Both the position numbers and the translations under genes were made by a program. From assembly GCA_963837325.1 (NCBI GenBank), contig CAWIMV010000003.1, positions 1 to 23,103 of the forward strand: 23,103 bases of DNA, in the 5' to 3' direction. Shown here piece after piece: positions 1 to 9,152 of the stretch; positions within the stretch are counted from its first letter, which is position 1; every line of letters starts with the position of its first letter. The notes below the pieces were generated by a model that was given only the letters and a program-made list of their open reading frames with translations, ran no database searches and was not told the origin of the DNA. This stretch comes from CAVQKZ01 sp963837325. Lineage in GTDB: Bacteria > Actinomycetota > Actinomycetes > Mycobacteriales > Jatrophihabitantaceae.

Positions 1-151
1 TGCCGGCCTTCCGAGAGAGCAGCCGTTGGTGGTCCGCGATGCGCCCGCTAAGCCAGGTTTGCGCTGACCCGCCGGCCCCACGCTCGCGGGCGTTCAAATT
101 CACCGCGCTCGAGTTGATTGGTATTGGTCACGAGAAGCTCGCCGTCGAAGC

Positions 152-182
152 CATGACATTGGCGGGTGACGGTTCTGTCATG
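152..182. promoter_or_regulatory. inverted repeat CATGACA-N17-TGTCATG upstream of the response regulator
   Basis: The seven-base arms lie at 152-158 and 176-182, with an extra GTGAC at 166-170. GTGAC and the downstream GTCAT are 11 bases apart, one helical turn. The same ATGAC/GTCAT words occur with 11-base spacing upstream of the copper operon at 16011-16044, and in a palindrome near 22945. I infer a binding site for an OmpR-family regulator, possibly the one encoded just downstream. No binding consensus for this protein is known to me. Confidence 0.4.
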
Positions 183-190
183 TGCCGCCG

Positions 191-222
191 GAACGCCCGA
201 CTATCGCCAAGAATGCCCGACT
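191..222. repeat. 12-bp direct repeat with 20-bp period
   Basis: GAACGCCCGACT at 191-202 and GAATGCCCGACT at 211-222 match at 11 of 12 positions and start 20 bases apart, about two helical turns. They lie between the inverted repeat at 152-182 and the response regulator start. Tandem half-sites on one helix face are typical of winged-helix response regulator operators, so autoregulation is plausible but not shown. Confidence 0.4.
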
Positions 223-250
223 GGCGTCGGCGCTTTTACGCCTCCGACAC

Positions 251-280
251 TTGTCGTCGGCCGTTGCTTCCTAGTTAACT
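251..280 (+). promoter_or_regulatory. candidate promoter for the two-component pair
   Basis: TTGTCG at 251-256 is followed after 18 bases by TTAACT at 275-280. The second hexamer sits in the only AT-rich patch of the leader and is 38 bases before the ATG at 319. The match to actinobacterial TTGACN/TANNNT promoters is only partial. Confidence 0.25.
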
Positions 281-318
281 ACGTGCGCCACGTCGATTCG
301 GGGGTCGGGGGGTTCGTC

Positions 319-990
319 ATGGCGCACATATTGCTGGTCGAAGATGAGCCGAGTTTGCGCACATTGCTCGTGCGGCTTTTCGGCGACGCCGGCTATCGGG
401 TCACCAGTGCCGCCACTGGCGCCCAAGGCCTGCACGCCGCCTTGAGTGACGAGCATGATTTGGTCGTTCTCGACCTCATGCTTCCTGACCTGTCTGGCGA
501 AGAGGTGCTCCGCGTCCTGCTCGCGGCCCGGCCGCAGGCCAAGGTGATCGTGCTGTCGTCGGTGCCGGAAGTTGGCCGACGCGTTGGCGTGCTCAACGGG
601 GGCGCTGCCGATTTCGTACCGAAACCGTTCGTGAACGCCGAACTGCTCGCGCGGGTACGGCTCCGAATGGCCGACGAAGAGGCCAGGCGGCCCAACTCTG
701 GCTACCTAACGGTCGACGCCAAGATCCGGCTCGACGTCAACCGACGCGAGCTGATGGTAAACAACCAGCGGATGCCGCTTTCGCAACGGGAGTTCACCCT
801 GCTCACGCATCTACTGCAGCGTAAGGGCGAAGCGTGCACCCGCGAGGAACTGCTCGCCGACGTATGGGGGATCGGTTTCGACCCGGGAACTAACGTCGTC
901 GACGTTTACGTCGGGCGATTGCGCGCAAAACTCGCGCCCGACACTATCGAAACGGTACGCAATGTTGGTTATCGACTCGTCGCGTGCTAG
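319..990 (+). CDS. OmpR/PhoB-family response regulator
   Basis: A 223-aa DNA-binding response regulator that should be phosphorylated by the kinase encoded next. The receiver domain covers residues 3-115, with the acidic pair D9/E10, the phospho-acceptor D52 (LVVLDLMLPD), S80 and K102 (VPKPF). A winged-helix output domain covers roughly 125-222, with LSQREFTLL, EELLADVWG and a closing VRNVGYRL typical of the family. The open frame extends upstream to 166, but homology begins at MAHILLVEDE, so the ATG at 319 is chosen; the G-run at 301-312 may serve as a weak ribosome site. The gene overlaps the kinase by 29 bases. From context I infer control of the exported copper-protein operon. Its target and signal are not visible in the sequence. 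Confidence 0.93.
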   Translation: MAHILLVEDEPSLRTLLVRLFGDAGYRVTSAATGAQGLHAALSDEHDLVVLDLMLPDLSGEEVLRVLLAARPQAKVIVLSSVPEVGRRVGVLNGGAADFVPKPFVNAELLARVRLRMADEEARRPNSGYLTVDAKIRLDVNRRELMVNNQRMPLSQREFTLLTHLLQRKGEACTREELLADVWGIGFDPGTNVVDVYVGRLRAKLAPDTIETVRNVGYRLVAC

Positions 991-2176
991 GGCGCTGCTC
1001 GCGGCCGGTTGGCTCTGTTTCGCAATCCCGAACGCTGTCCTCATGTTCCTGCTGCCGGGTGAGGAGACCATCCCCTACCACCTCATCTGGGCGAGCTTCG
1101 CCTTCCTGTACGGCGTAGCCAGGTGGTCGCGAGCGACGACCTGGCTCGCGTTCGCCGGGATCACGATCGTCACTGGGATTCCGCTGATCAAGCACGCGGT
1201 CAACGGAGTGATCGGCTGGGAGGAATGCTCTGAGATCGTCCTGATGGGGGTAATCGCCGCCCTGCTGGTGTGGCACGTCAACCGCAGCCAAGCAGCGCAG
1301 CAACGCATCGCCGAGCTGCGTAAGAGCGAAGGGGTGCGGGCGTACAACCGTGAACTGGCCACTCGATTCGGCTCGCACGAATTGCGCACCCGGTTGACGG
1401 TCGCGCGCGGCTTCACCGATCTGATCCGCGAAACCGTCAGCGATGAGCGGACCATCGCCGACGCCGAAGTGGTGCTTCGGGAATTGGACAAGGCGTCGGT
1501 CCTGGCGACAAATCTCATGACCTTGGTGCGGGTGGATGTCAGGACGGTCCCGACCCGAATCGACGTGGACGCGGTAATCGACGGGGTCGTGCCGCGATGG
1601 GCGGCGCGTGTGGACCGGAAATGGACCGGCACGTCCACCGTGGGAACGATTCTCGGTGACGCCGAGCGGCTCGAGGCTGCACTGGACTGCCTGATCGAGA
1701 ACGCCGTCAAGTTCACCGAGTCGGGAGACTCGATATCGGTCCAGGCGCGGATCGAGGGCGGCGACGTGGTTGTCCAGGTGACCGATTCCGGAGCCGGGAT
1801 ACCGCCGGAGGATCTGCCGCACGTCACCGAGCTGTTCCACATCAGCGGCAATGCGGGCGAACGAGGAGGCAGCGGGTTAGGGCTGCCCATCGTGCGCGCC
1901 ATCGTCGAGGCTCGGGGCGGAACGCTGACAGTGACCAGCTCGCTGGGCTCAGGGACCTGCGTGACGATGCGGACGCCATACAGCGGACCCGGCATGCTGC
2001 GCCACGATCGCATCGAGCTGACGACCAGGCAGGTCGTGCGGACTGCGCAAGCTGCTGGCCGGCGCCGACGACTGACGGTTCGCACTGCCGCGCCGCGACG
2101 TTTGACAGTCGGCCTGCCTCCGAGAAGCGTCATCGGAGGCAGGCCGACCATGGGATCCCGGAGCTGGGGGGGGTAG
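962..2176 (+). CDS. membrane sensor histidine kinase
   Basis: A 404-aa kinase partner of the regulator that it overlaps. Hydrophobic segments at about residues 10-31, 40-54, 62-80 and 90-105 form an N-terminal membrane sensor with almost no external loop. This suggests sensing within the membrane. The dimerisation/phospho-acceptor helix carries H139 in SHELRTRLT; the usual proline after HELRT is arginine. The catalytic domain has the N box (LIENAVKF, near 243-250), G1 (DSGAGI, near 275-280) and G2 (GGSGLGLPIV, near 302-311). The catalytic domain normally ends near residue 337 (TMRTP). The last ~65 residues are Arg/Thr-rich, match nothing I know and cover the hairpin at 2108-2148. They may be read-through after loss of an earlier stop. 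The ligand is unknown; copper is inferred from neighbours. Confidence 0.9.
   Translation: MLVIDSSRARALLAAGWLCFAIPNAVLMFLLPGEETIPYHLIWASFAFLYGVARWSRATTWLAFAGITIVTGIPLIKHAVNGVIGWEECSEIVLMGVIAALLVWHVNRSQAAQQRIAELRKSEGVRAYNRELATRFGSHELRTRLTVARGFTDLIRETVSDERTIADAEVVLRELDKASVLATNLMTLVRVDVRTVPTRIDVDAVIDGVVPRWAARVDRKWTGTSTVGTILGDAERLEAALDCLIENAVKFTESGDSISVQARIEGGDVVVQVTDSGAGIPPEDLPHVTELFHISGNAGERGGSGLGLPIVRAIVEARGGTLTVTSSLGSGTCVTMRTPYSGPGMLRHDRIELTTRQVVRTAQAAGRRRRLTVRTAAPRRLTVGLPPRSVIGGRPTMGSRSWGG
2108..2148. terminator. 16-bp perfect hairpin between convergent operons
   Basis: A 16-base arm at 2108-2123 (beginning GTCGGCC) pairs without mismatch with 2133-2148 around a 9-base loop. It lies at the 3' end of the kinase frame and 53 bases beyond the stop of the opposing CopC-CopD gene. 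It is symmetric, so it could stop transcription from both sides. There is no U-tract, which is common for actinobacterial terminators. It lies inside the kinase's annotated C-terminal tail, which is unusual. Confidence 0.7.
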
Positions 2177-2201
2177 CACCGGAACCCGTCTGGTGGCCGG
2201 G

Positions 2202-4093
2202 TCAGCTCGCTCCTATCAGCGCTTTGGCGCTGTCAGGAGGATCCGGCAGTTCGAGTTCGTCGGGTCGGTTCGCCCGACGACGGTAGGACAGGTACCGCCA
2301 GGTCAACCCGGCCCAGGCGATCGCGAGGAGAACCGCGAGCACCACGGCCAGCATCTCTAGGATTCCGGCCAGCGGCCGGTTGGATACGGTTGGCGTCCGC
2401 GCCGTCGTCGGCGCCCCGCCGACCGTCCACCTGTACACGTGACTCGCATCCGGCAAGCCGGCCCGCTGGACGTCCACCCGCACGCGGGTACGCCCAGGCG
2501 CGTCGAGGTTGGCTGCGACCGACCAGTGTCCGTCGGCCAACTGGACGGCGGCACTGGGCGCGGTGATCCGTCCGTCCAAGCCGATGAAGCTGACCAGGAC
2601 CTGGCGCACCGGTGCCAGCGCCGGCCGGCGAGTGTCGAACACGTCGACCAAGACGACGTTGCGCCCGGGCTGGTTCGGTCTGATTGCCAGCGACTCCTGC
2701 AGATCCGCAACGTTGCTGTCGACAACGGGCACGGTCGCCAGTTTCTGCGGTGCTACAAACTGCGGCTCGCGAGCGGGCTGCCCACTCGTCAGCACCGCCG
2801 CCAACGCGAGAATGACCACGGCGAGCACCGCTTCGGCCGGGACCGTCCGTCGTAGTGACCGCCGCGGACCCGCGTCCGTGCAGCCGGCGCGTGTTGACCA
2901 ACGCCAGCACGCCCACGAAACCGACAACGGCCAGCTTTATCAGCAGTGCCCGCCCGTAGAGGGTGAGCAGCGCTGCGTCAACAGAACCGACCACACCACT
3001 GGCGAGGTAGATGCCGGTGACGACCATGACGCTGACGCACCACGCGGCGGGCACCCCGAAGGCGCGCAGGACCGCGCGGCCGCTCTCGGCCGGCATGCCG
3101 CCCGCACGCAGGTGCGGCAGCACTACGAGAACCGCGACGAGCAGCATGCCCGACCACGTGGCTGCAGCAGCCAGGTGCGACGCGTCGGCCACCGTGCCGG
3201 TCGACACGAACCCGGTCCGGGCTGCGGTGTGTCCGAGCATCGCCGTCCCGAGACATGCGCAGGCGGCCCCACCCCCCACGAACAGGTTCCCCAATGTGCG
3301 CTTCCGCGCGGACTGCAGACCCAGGAGCGCCCCGCAAAGCAGCGCGAGCAGGCCGACCTCGCGCACGTCCCAGCGTGCGCCGTAGGAGCTGATGAGCACA
3401 TGCCCGGCAGATGGCCAATTCGCCCGGAGTTGATCCACGAGAAGTGCAGCGGAAAACAACAGCGCCGCGTCGGCACCGCCTACCGAGATCCAGCCGCAGC
3501 GGACGGCCGCGCGTTGCCCGAACTCGCCGCCGCGGCTGCGGTAGAGCCACGCGCCGAGCTGCCCACCCAGCGCGGCGGCGATACCGAGGAAGAGCAACCA
3601 GCGCAGCGCGACCTCTTCCGGCCGTGGAGTCGGCTCGGTGAATGCCGACGCGGTGACCGGTTGGTTCACCCCGAAGACGAGCAGGCCGCTGGTGCGATGC
3701 AGATCGTCGCTGGACAAGCGTCGCCCAGTTCACCCGGTACGCGCTGCGCGGTAGCGGCGGCAGGTCGCTGACGACCTGCGCCGGTTCCTCGGTGGAATCG
3801 GCGCTGCCGCTGTGCACCAATCGCATTGCCCGCGGCGCGTAATGGTGTCCGCTGCTGTCCACGATGTCGATCCGGGTGGCCGCAATGACAACCGATTCGC
3901 TGAATTCCAGGCGTAGCGTGCGCGGCGCGGACGTGTACACCGCTCCGTCGGCCGGGTTGCTGTCGGTGAGGAACGCATGGGCGCTGGCCGGCGCCGCCGG
4001 TAGCAGGATCACCAGCGCCGCTGCCGCGACCAGGACACCAATCACCCGGCGCGGGCGCAGGGCTGGGCCCGCGATACTCCTGCGGGCCATCAC
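2202..4093 (-). CDS. CopC-CopD copper protein (YcnJ-type fusion), two frameshifts
   Basis: Copper-binding and membrane copper-transport fusion of about 629 aa once two single-base insertions are removed. After a signal peptide the mature end is expected at HAFLTDSNPADG, the CopC Cu(II) site with an N-terminal His. The CopC fold closes with SSDDLHRTSG, which supplies the Asp/His pair. CopD follows from about residue 155 to 405 with several membrane helices. An external beta domain (about 440-570) and a last membrane helix complete the YcnJ layout. The first shift is an extra base in the AA pair at 3716-3717, between NWAT and SSDD. The second is an extra base in CCC at 2869-2871, between LHGRG and RRSLRR. 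Corrected length is 1890 bases, exactly 630 codons. The GTG start overlaps the stop of the previous gene (GTGA); the next codon is ATG and is equally possible. As sequenced it is broken. Confidence 0.85.
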
Positions 4094-4606
4094 AGCACCG
4101 GCACGTGCGCGAGTTTGAGCCGACCGTCGACGACGGTCGCGTGCTCGCCGGGCCGAAGCGCGCCACGGGTGTTCTGGTAGACGAGGTAGTACGTCTGCCC
4201 GGCTCGCAGCGTGTGACCCTGCTTCATCAGGGCGACGCGCTTGGTACCGATGTGGCGCGATTCGCTCAGCAGCACCGGCGGATGGGCCACGTCGGACTGG
4301 AAGCGACTCGCCTTCTCGCTGTCGAGCACCACGTAAGTGACGGTGATCAGGCCGCCGTCGCCGACGACCGCCACCCGCGAGAACCGCACGCCCAACTGGC
4401 TCTCCATGGCAGCGCTCTGCGGAAATGCCGTGCTGCTTGCGAGCTCGGTCTGGTCAACACATAGGCAGCGCTCGCGACGCCGGCCAGCGCGAGCGCGACG
4501 CCGACGAGGACGAGGACTGTCTTGCGCCGGCCGAGCGGTCGAGGAGCTGTCCGAAACGATCGAACGGTCTGAGCCGGCCGGTAAAGGTGCTCACGATGCT
4601 GGACAT
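4090..4606 (-). CDS. small membrane-anchored exported protein, two frameshifts
   Basis: I do not recognise the family. The ATG at 4606 follows a good ribosome site (GGGGGAG, spacing 8). The start codes for MSSIVSTFTGRLRPFDRFG. A shift near 4530 (one base missing in the CGCTCGG area) leads into RRKTVLVLVGVALALAG, a single membrane helix at about residues 33-52. A second missing base near 4446-4449 (CCGAG, probably CCGGAG) leads into a ~110-aa external domain starting near MESQLGVRFSR, rich in alternating hydrophobic residues as in a beta sandwich. Corrected length is 519 bases, 172 aa. It sits between the oxidases and CopC-CopD and ends in a GTGA overlap with the latter. An accessory or assembly role in copper handling is inference only. 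Confidence 0.6.
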
Positions 4607-4668
4607 GGTGCGTTCTCCCCCAAGATGGCCCGGGGTCACGCCCATGAGCGTGACCCCGGGATTGATCG

Positions 4669-7600
4669 TTACGGCGCGGACGTGCGCCCCGACGAGAAGC
4701 CGTCGAAGTACCCGGTCCCGGCCGTACCGGTTCCGAATCCGCTGATGACGCCAAGCCGGGCGGTGTCGATCCGCAACGTGTTGCTGTTGCCGGTGACCGT
4801 CTGCTTGAGGCCACCGTTGATCGTCAACTTCAGCGACCCGTTGGTGCCGGCCGTCCAGTCGAGGAGGACGGTGTTGGTCCCGACCGCCACGGTGTACCAA
4901 TTGCCGGTCACGGCCGCTCCGGTTGAGCGGCTGTACACCAGCCGAACCTGCGCCGTGCCCTGGTTCACCCGGTGGTACTGCAGGGCGAAGACCTGTCGCG
5001 TTCGCAGCCGTCGTGGCTTGGAACAAGGTCAGCACCGTCGCCGCCGCAGAGCCCGAGGTGAGGTTGTGCGGGTTGAACGCGAAGCGGGCGTGATACGTCG
5101 GCTCGGCGGTCGGCGAGTTGTCGGTCAGGTAGCCCGCCCGGTTACCCGTCGTCGGTGTCACCTGCATGCCCCGCGCGGCCTCCATCGCGGCCGCCGCCGT
5201 GTAGCTGACCGGCCCCGTCGACGCACTCCACGCCGGCTCGCCGACCTCGAACCCGTTCTTGAAGATCAGGTTCGGCTTGACGACCTGGACCGAGACGCTG
5301 ATCGCCTTGCTCCAGTTGCCGGCCAGATCCTTCACCCGCAGGTTGAACTGCTGGGTGCCGGCCGGAACGGCGCCGAGCGGCACCGTCACGACGATCTTGC
5401 CGCTGACGACGCTCACCGGCACGGCCGACGCCTTACCGACACCCGGGTCGACGGTGCCCAGCCAGTACTCGGCTGTGGCGAGAGTCGACGCATCGGTGAC
5501 CGGAGCGGACAGCGTGAGGTTTGCTGCCCCGTTGGTCGGGTTGGGCGTCGCGGTCAGCACACCCAGGACGGGAGCGGCCTTGTCGACGACCAGGTTGACC
5601 CCGTACAGCGCTCCCCAGTTGCCGGCGGCGTCCTCGCCCCGCACGTACACGTGGTGAGTGCCGTCGCTCAGCGCCTTGATCTGCGAGAGCGGGATCAAGC
5701 CGTAGACCGCCTCAGTCGTCGCGTCCATCTTCCCGTCGACCGCGATCAGTTGCAGCCCGGAGCCGCCGGCCGGTGTCGTATTCGGCGGGTCGAGGAACGC
5801 CTCGGCGTCGACCAGCGGGCTCTGGGTCGCCCCGCCGGCGTCCTTGTCGGTGATCTGGGCCGAGACCAACGCGTAACCCGGGATTACTCGCGTCGCTCAG
5901 GATCCCGTTGGACGGGTTCGGGCCGACGCTGGCGGCATCCACCGCCGGGCCGGTGAAATCGATCGTCAACGGAATGTCCAGAGTCGGACCCCACAGGTTG
6001 AGCGAGTCCAGGCTGTGCACGTAGATGTGGTGCACGCCCTCGGACAGGCCGAGCACGTGGGCGGCGGTCAGCACGGCGTCCTCGGACACGACGGTCGCGG
6101 AGCGGTTGAGCGTCAGCGGGGTGCCGGTGCCGTTCGCGCCGGCGCGTGTCGACGAAGTACTCCGCGCCGGTGATCTTGCCGCCCGCGGCAGAGTCGTCGC
6201 CGGTGGCAGAGATGGCGACGTCGGCAGACGCCGTTCGCCGGCGAGTCCGTGGCCGAACCGTTGGTCGTCTGCGGGCCGGTCTTGGGCAGGTTGAAGATCA
6301 CCGAGCCGACCACGCCCCAGTTGCCGGCTGCGTCAAGCGCACGGACATATATCGCGTGCTTGCCGGCGCTGAGGCAGTTGAGCGAGACGGTCGGGGGCCC
6401 GGTACGTAGCGCAGCGGCGTGACGTTGGCCGGGATCGTGCCACTGACCCCCGCGACATCGACCGTTCCGAACGGGCCCGTCATCGGGGTGCCGAACCCGA
6501 CCCCGGTCGTGACCGCGTCGTCGACGACGAACTCGGCCTGGGTGACCTTGGACCCACCGGTGGTGGCATCGCTGAGATCAGCGGTGATCGTGACGTCCGT
6601 CCGCGCGTCGGACGGGTTGGGCGTCGCCTTGACGTGCGAGGAGACCGGGCCGACGCCGTCGGTCGAGGGCTGGGGCGCGTTCGTGTCAAGGAACGTGAGC
6701 ATGCCGCCGACCGCGAGCTGCAACGGGTCGCCGGTGGTCTGGCCGTTGTTGTCCAGGTGTCCGGCCGGCTCGTACACCGCGAGCTTGGACTCGGGCCCGG
6801 ACGGCATCTTGACGGTGGTGTCGAGGGTTGCGCCTGGTTCCACGCTCTCGGCCGTCACGGTCGTCGGGTACTTCATCTGATGAGCGTCCTGCGCGATCTC
6901 GACCTGGTCGCCGCCCAGCACACTCATGGCGTGGGTCTGCGAACCGACGTTCACGTAGCGCAGCAAGCACGGTGTGCGACTGGTCGGTGCTGATCGGGTC
7001 CGAGGACGGGTAGGGCTTGCCGTTGATCAGCCGGTACTTCGGCGCGAAGTTGCGCATGTCGAAGGTCGCGGGGTGGGCGTTGAGGACCGGATCGATCTCG
7101 CTGAGCACGAGCACGCCGTCGTCGTCGTACGTGGTGCCCGGCAGGTTCGGCTGCGCGCCGTAGGCCGAGCCGTCGGTGGCCAGGACCACGAGCGCGCCGG
7201 CCAGGCCCATCGCGACCTGCCGGGCGCCGTTGGCCGTGTGGCCGGCCTCGTAGACGAAGGTCCCGGGGCGGTTGGCGGTGAAGGAGTAGGTGTGCGTCCC
7301 GCCGGTGGCCACGCCGGTGGTGTCGTCGCCGGATGAGCGAGAGCGCGGCCGCGGACTGGCCCGGAAGCGCGAGCGAGACGCTCTCGCCGGCCAGCTGGTT
7401 GTGCACGGTGATGGCAACCTGGTCACCCTGATGCACGACCAGCAGCGGCCCCGGAGCCGTCGCCGAACCCGGCGCGGCGGTCGAGGAGAAGCCCCAGATC
7501 GGGATCGTCGTGCCCAGCACCGATGTGGTGCCGGCCATCGCGTAGAGATCGCAACTTGCGGTGCCGGCGCCCTGGGTGCAGCCGCGCGGCGTGAGCTTGC

Positions 7601-7816
7601 CGACTGCGGCGGCCAGTGCGGCAGCGGCATGCGGCGCGGCGGCCGCCGGCGACTGCGCGGCGGGCGCGTGCGCAGCGGGCGCAGCCGGGCCGCGGTGCCG
7701 GCCCCGCCTGCAGCACGGCGCCGACAAGGGCACCGGCGGATCGCGGTGACCAGGACGCGGCCGACGTGGCGGCGGGCTGGTCGATGCGCCGAAACCTGTG
7801 TGATGTGCAGTGTCAT
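4669..7816 (-). CDS. MCO-C: cupredoxin-domain protein with Ig-like repeats, nine frameshifts
   Basis: Third oxidase-like gene of the operon, about 1046 aa after correcting nine indels: extra bases near 7738, 7687, 7331, 6965, 6231, 6146, 5878 and 5000, and one missing C in the run at 6393-6397. The net correction of 7 bases gives exactly 1047 codons. It has a signal peptide (MTLHITQVSAHRP, then a hydrophobic stretch), an Ala/Pro linker and two cupredoxin domains at about 75-390. Copper ligands are missing: LALPGQ replaces HxHG, YEAGHT replaces YHCH, and only THAMSV remains in domain 2. About four Ig-like modules follow, marked by PNPS/PNPT and DAAGNWG-type ends. The C-terminal ~200 aa begin near NGFEVGEP and look like a LamG-type jelly roll. 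It is probably structural or substrate-binding rather than catalytic. The start ATG at 7816 is 11 bases after the MCO-B stop. Confidence 0.75.
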
Positions 7817-7827
7817 CGCCGCGGCCC

Positions 7828-9129
7828 TCACTGAGTTGTGCAACCGGCAGGCGGGTCGATGCGGAAGACCGTCATCATGCCGCCGAAGGTTGCTCCGTAG
7901 TTGGTGGCTTGCTCGAGCGCGTGGCTGTGCGCGATGTGGTAGTACTCGCCACATTCGTTGTTCGACGTGATGTTCGTGCGGCAGCGCGTTCTTGGTGCCC
8001 AGGTAGCCGCTCTCGCTGAACCAGGTGTCCGTCCCGACCAGCAACTGGTCGGTGATGGCCGGGATCTGGGTCGGAATCGGGTTCGTCGTGGCATTCCAGT
8101 TCTCGACGTCGCGCCAGTCCATCAACGTGTCGACGGTTTGCCCGGGCCCGACGTCGATGTCGTACTTCTGGTACGAGAGGTCCTCGCCAGTCGGGCCCGA
8201 CGAGTGCGTGTCCGTCGCGGTTGATGACCCGCTCGTCGCTGCCGTGCGGGTGGAACGGGTAGTTCACCGTTCCGGCGTTGAGGTAACGGATCGTCGCGGG
8301 GTACGGGTTGGTGGTCGCGTTGTAGGGCTTGATGTGCACCAGCGCCCCGTAAGGCTGGCTGGGCAGCCACGACGCATGATTCGGCGCCAGCGTGTCGGGC
8401 ATGCTCCGGCCGTTGATCATGAAGTACCGGGCCGTGTAGGTCGTCCAGTCGATCGGCTGGCTGCGCTCAACGGCGAGGTGGACGTCCGGGTCGACCTCCG
8501 AAAGGAGGAAGACGTATTCCTTGCCGGCGGTGAACGTGGAGTCCGACCGGTCGTTGACCTGGTTCGGATGTCCATCGGGCCGAACGACGAGCGCGCCGTA
8601 CATGCCCATCTGCACCTGCTTGTTGACGTCGGTGCCGCTCTCGTAGAGATAGGTACCGGGGCTGCCGGCCGTGAAGGTGTAGGTCACGGAGCCGTTGCCG
8701 GCCGCGGCCGACTGGACGAGTGAGGTCAGCGATCCCCCGCCGTCGAACTGCGGTTGCGCCGGGTTGCCGTTCGCCCTTCACGCCCTTCTGGCCGGGGAAG
8801 ACGATCGACGTCGGCTCGGGCAGGGTGTTGTGCAGGACCACCGTCACCGGCTGGCCGGACGTGACGCACAGCGTCGGGCCGGGCAACTGGAAGCTGCCCG
8901 AACTGTCGGCGTAGCTCCACATGTAGATGGAGTTGCCGTCCGGTGTGGAGACGTAGCCGTCGCCGGCGGTCAACGAGAACGTCTGGTGCGCGTCCGTGTC
9001 GCACTCCAGGCCCTCCGAGGTGCTGGCTGACGCGGCGTGCGGCCAGAGCGCGACGGCACTCAGGGCGACGACGATCATCGCGCAGAGAAGAGCGATTCGC
9101 GGACGGCTGATGCGCCAAAGATTCGTCAT
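7828..9129 (-). CDS. MCO-B: multicopper oxidase-like protein with HPHG and HSH motifs, three frameshifts
   Basis: About 432 aa after removing three extra bases: in CCC at 8774-8776, in GGGCCC at 8193-8198, and near 7972-7977. The corrected length of 1299 bases fits 433 codons. The ATG at 9129 has GAGGAG six bases upstream. A signal peptide (hydrophobic 12-29, cleavage near ASAS) precedes two cupredoxin domains. Domain 1 has lost its ligands (SIVFPGQ for HxHG; YESGT...QMGM for YHCHxxxH). Domain 2 keeps H293-P-H295-G and, near the end, H397, H400 and H402 (YHIAHSH), with Ser where a type-1 Cys would be. These are the motifs MCO-A lacks. I infer it completes the trinuclear centre of MCO-A in a heteromer. 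It could instead be a non-catalytic copper-binding paralogue. Confidence 0.8.
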
Positions 9130-9152
9130 CGGGATCTCCTCGATCGAGCCGG

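Larger units (their letters stand above)
1..318. other. leader region upstream of the response regulator, no convincing gene
   Basis: I see no recognisable protein here. Short open frames exist, including a 79-codon + strand frame from 39, but they have no ribosome site, no family signature and arginine-rich noise composition. The first ~65 bases are open in two + frames and could hold the tail of an upstream gene, which cannot be decided. The stretch from about 150 to 280 carries repeats and a candidate promoter, listed separately, and is probably the control region of the two-component system. Confidence 0.5.

Noticed and set aside
166..318. Upstream extension of the response regulator by 51 residues
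   Set aside because: Family homology begins at MAHILLVEDE, and the extension would translate the repeat-bearing leader.
944..2151. Long - strand frames opposite the histidine kinase
   Set aside because: The + strand encodes all kinase boxes; the opposite frames are low-complexity and unrecognisable.
4337..5956. Long + strand open frame (539 codons) opposite the MCO-C gene, and similar + strand frames at 2509-3771 and 14498-15358
   Set aside because: They are Arg/Gly/Pro-rich antisense shadows typical of high-GC DNA, with no family motifs or ribosome sites. The - strand frames carry clear domains.
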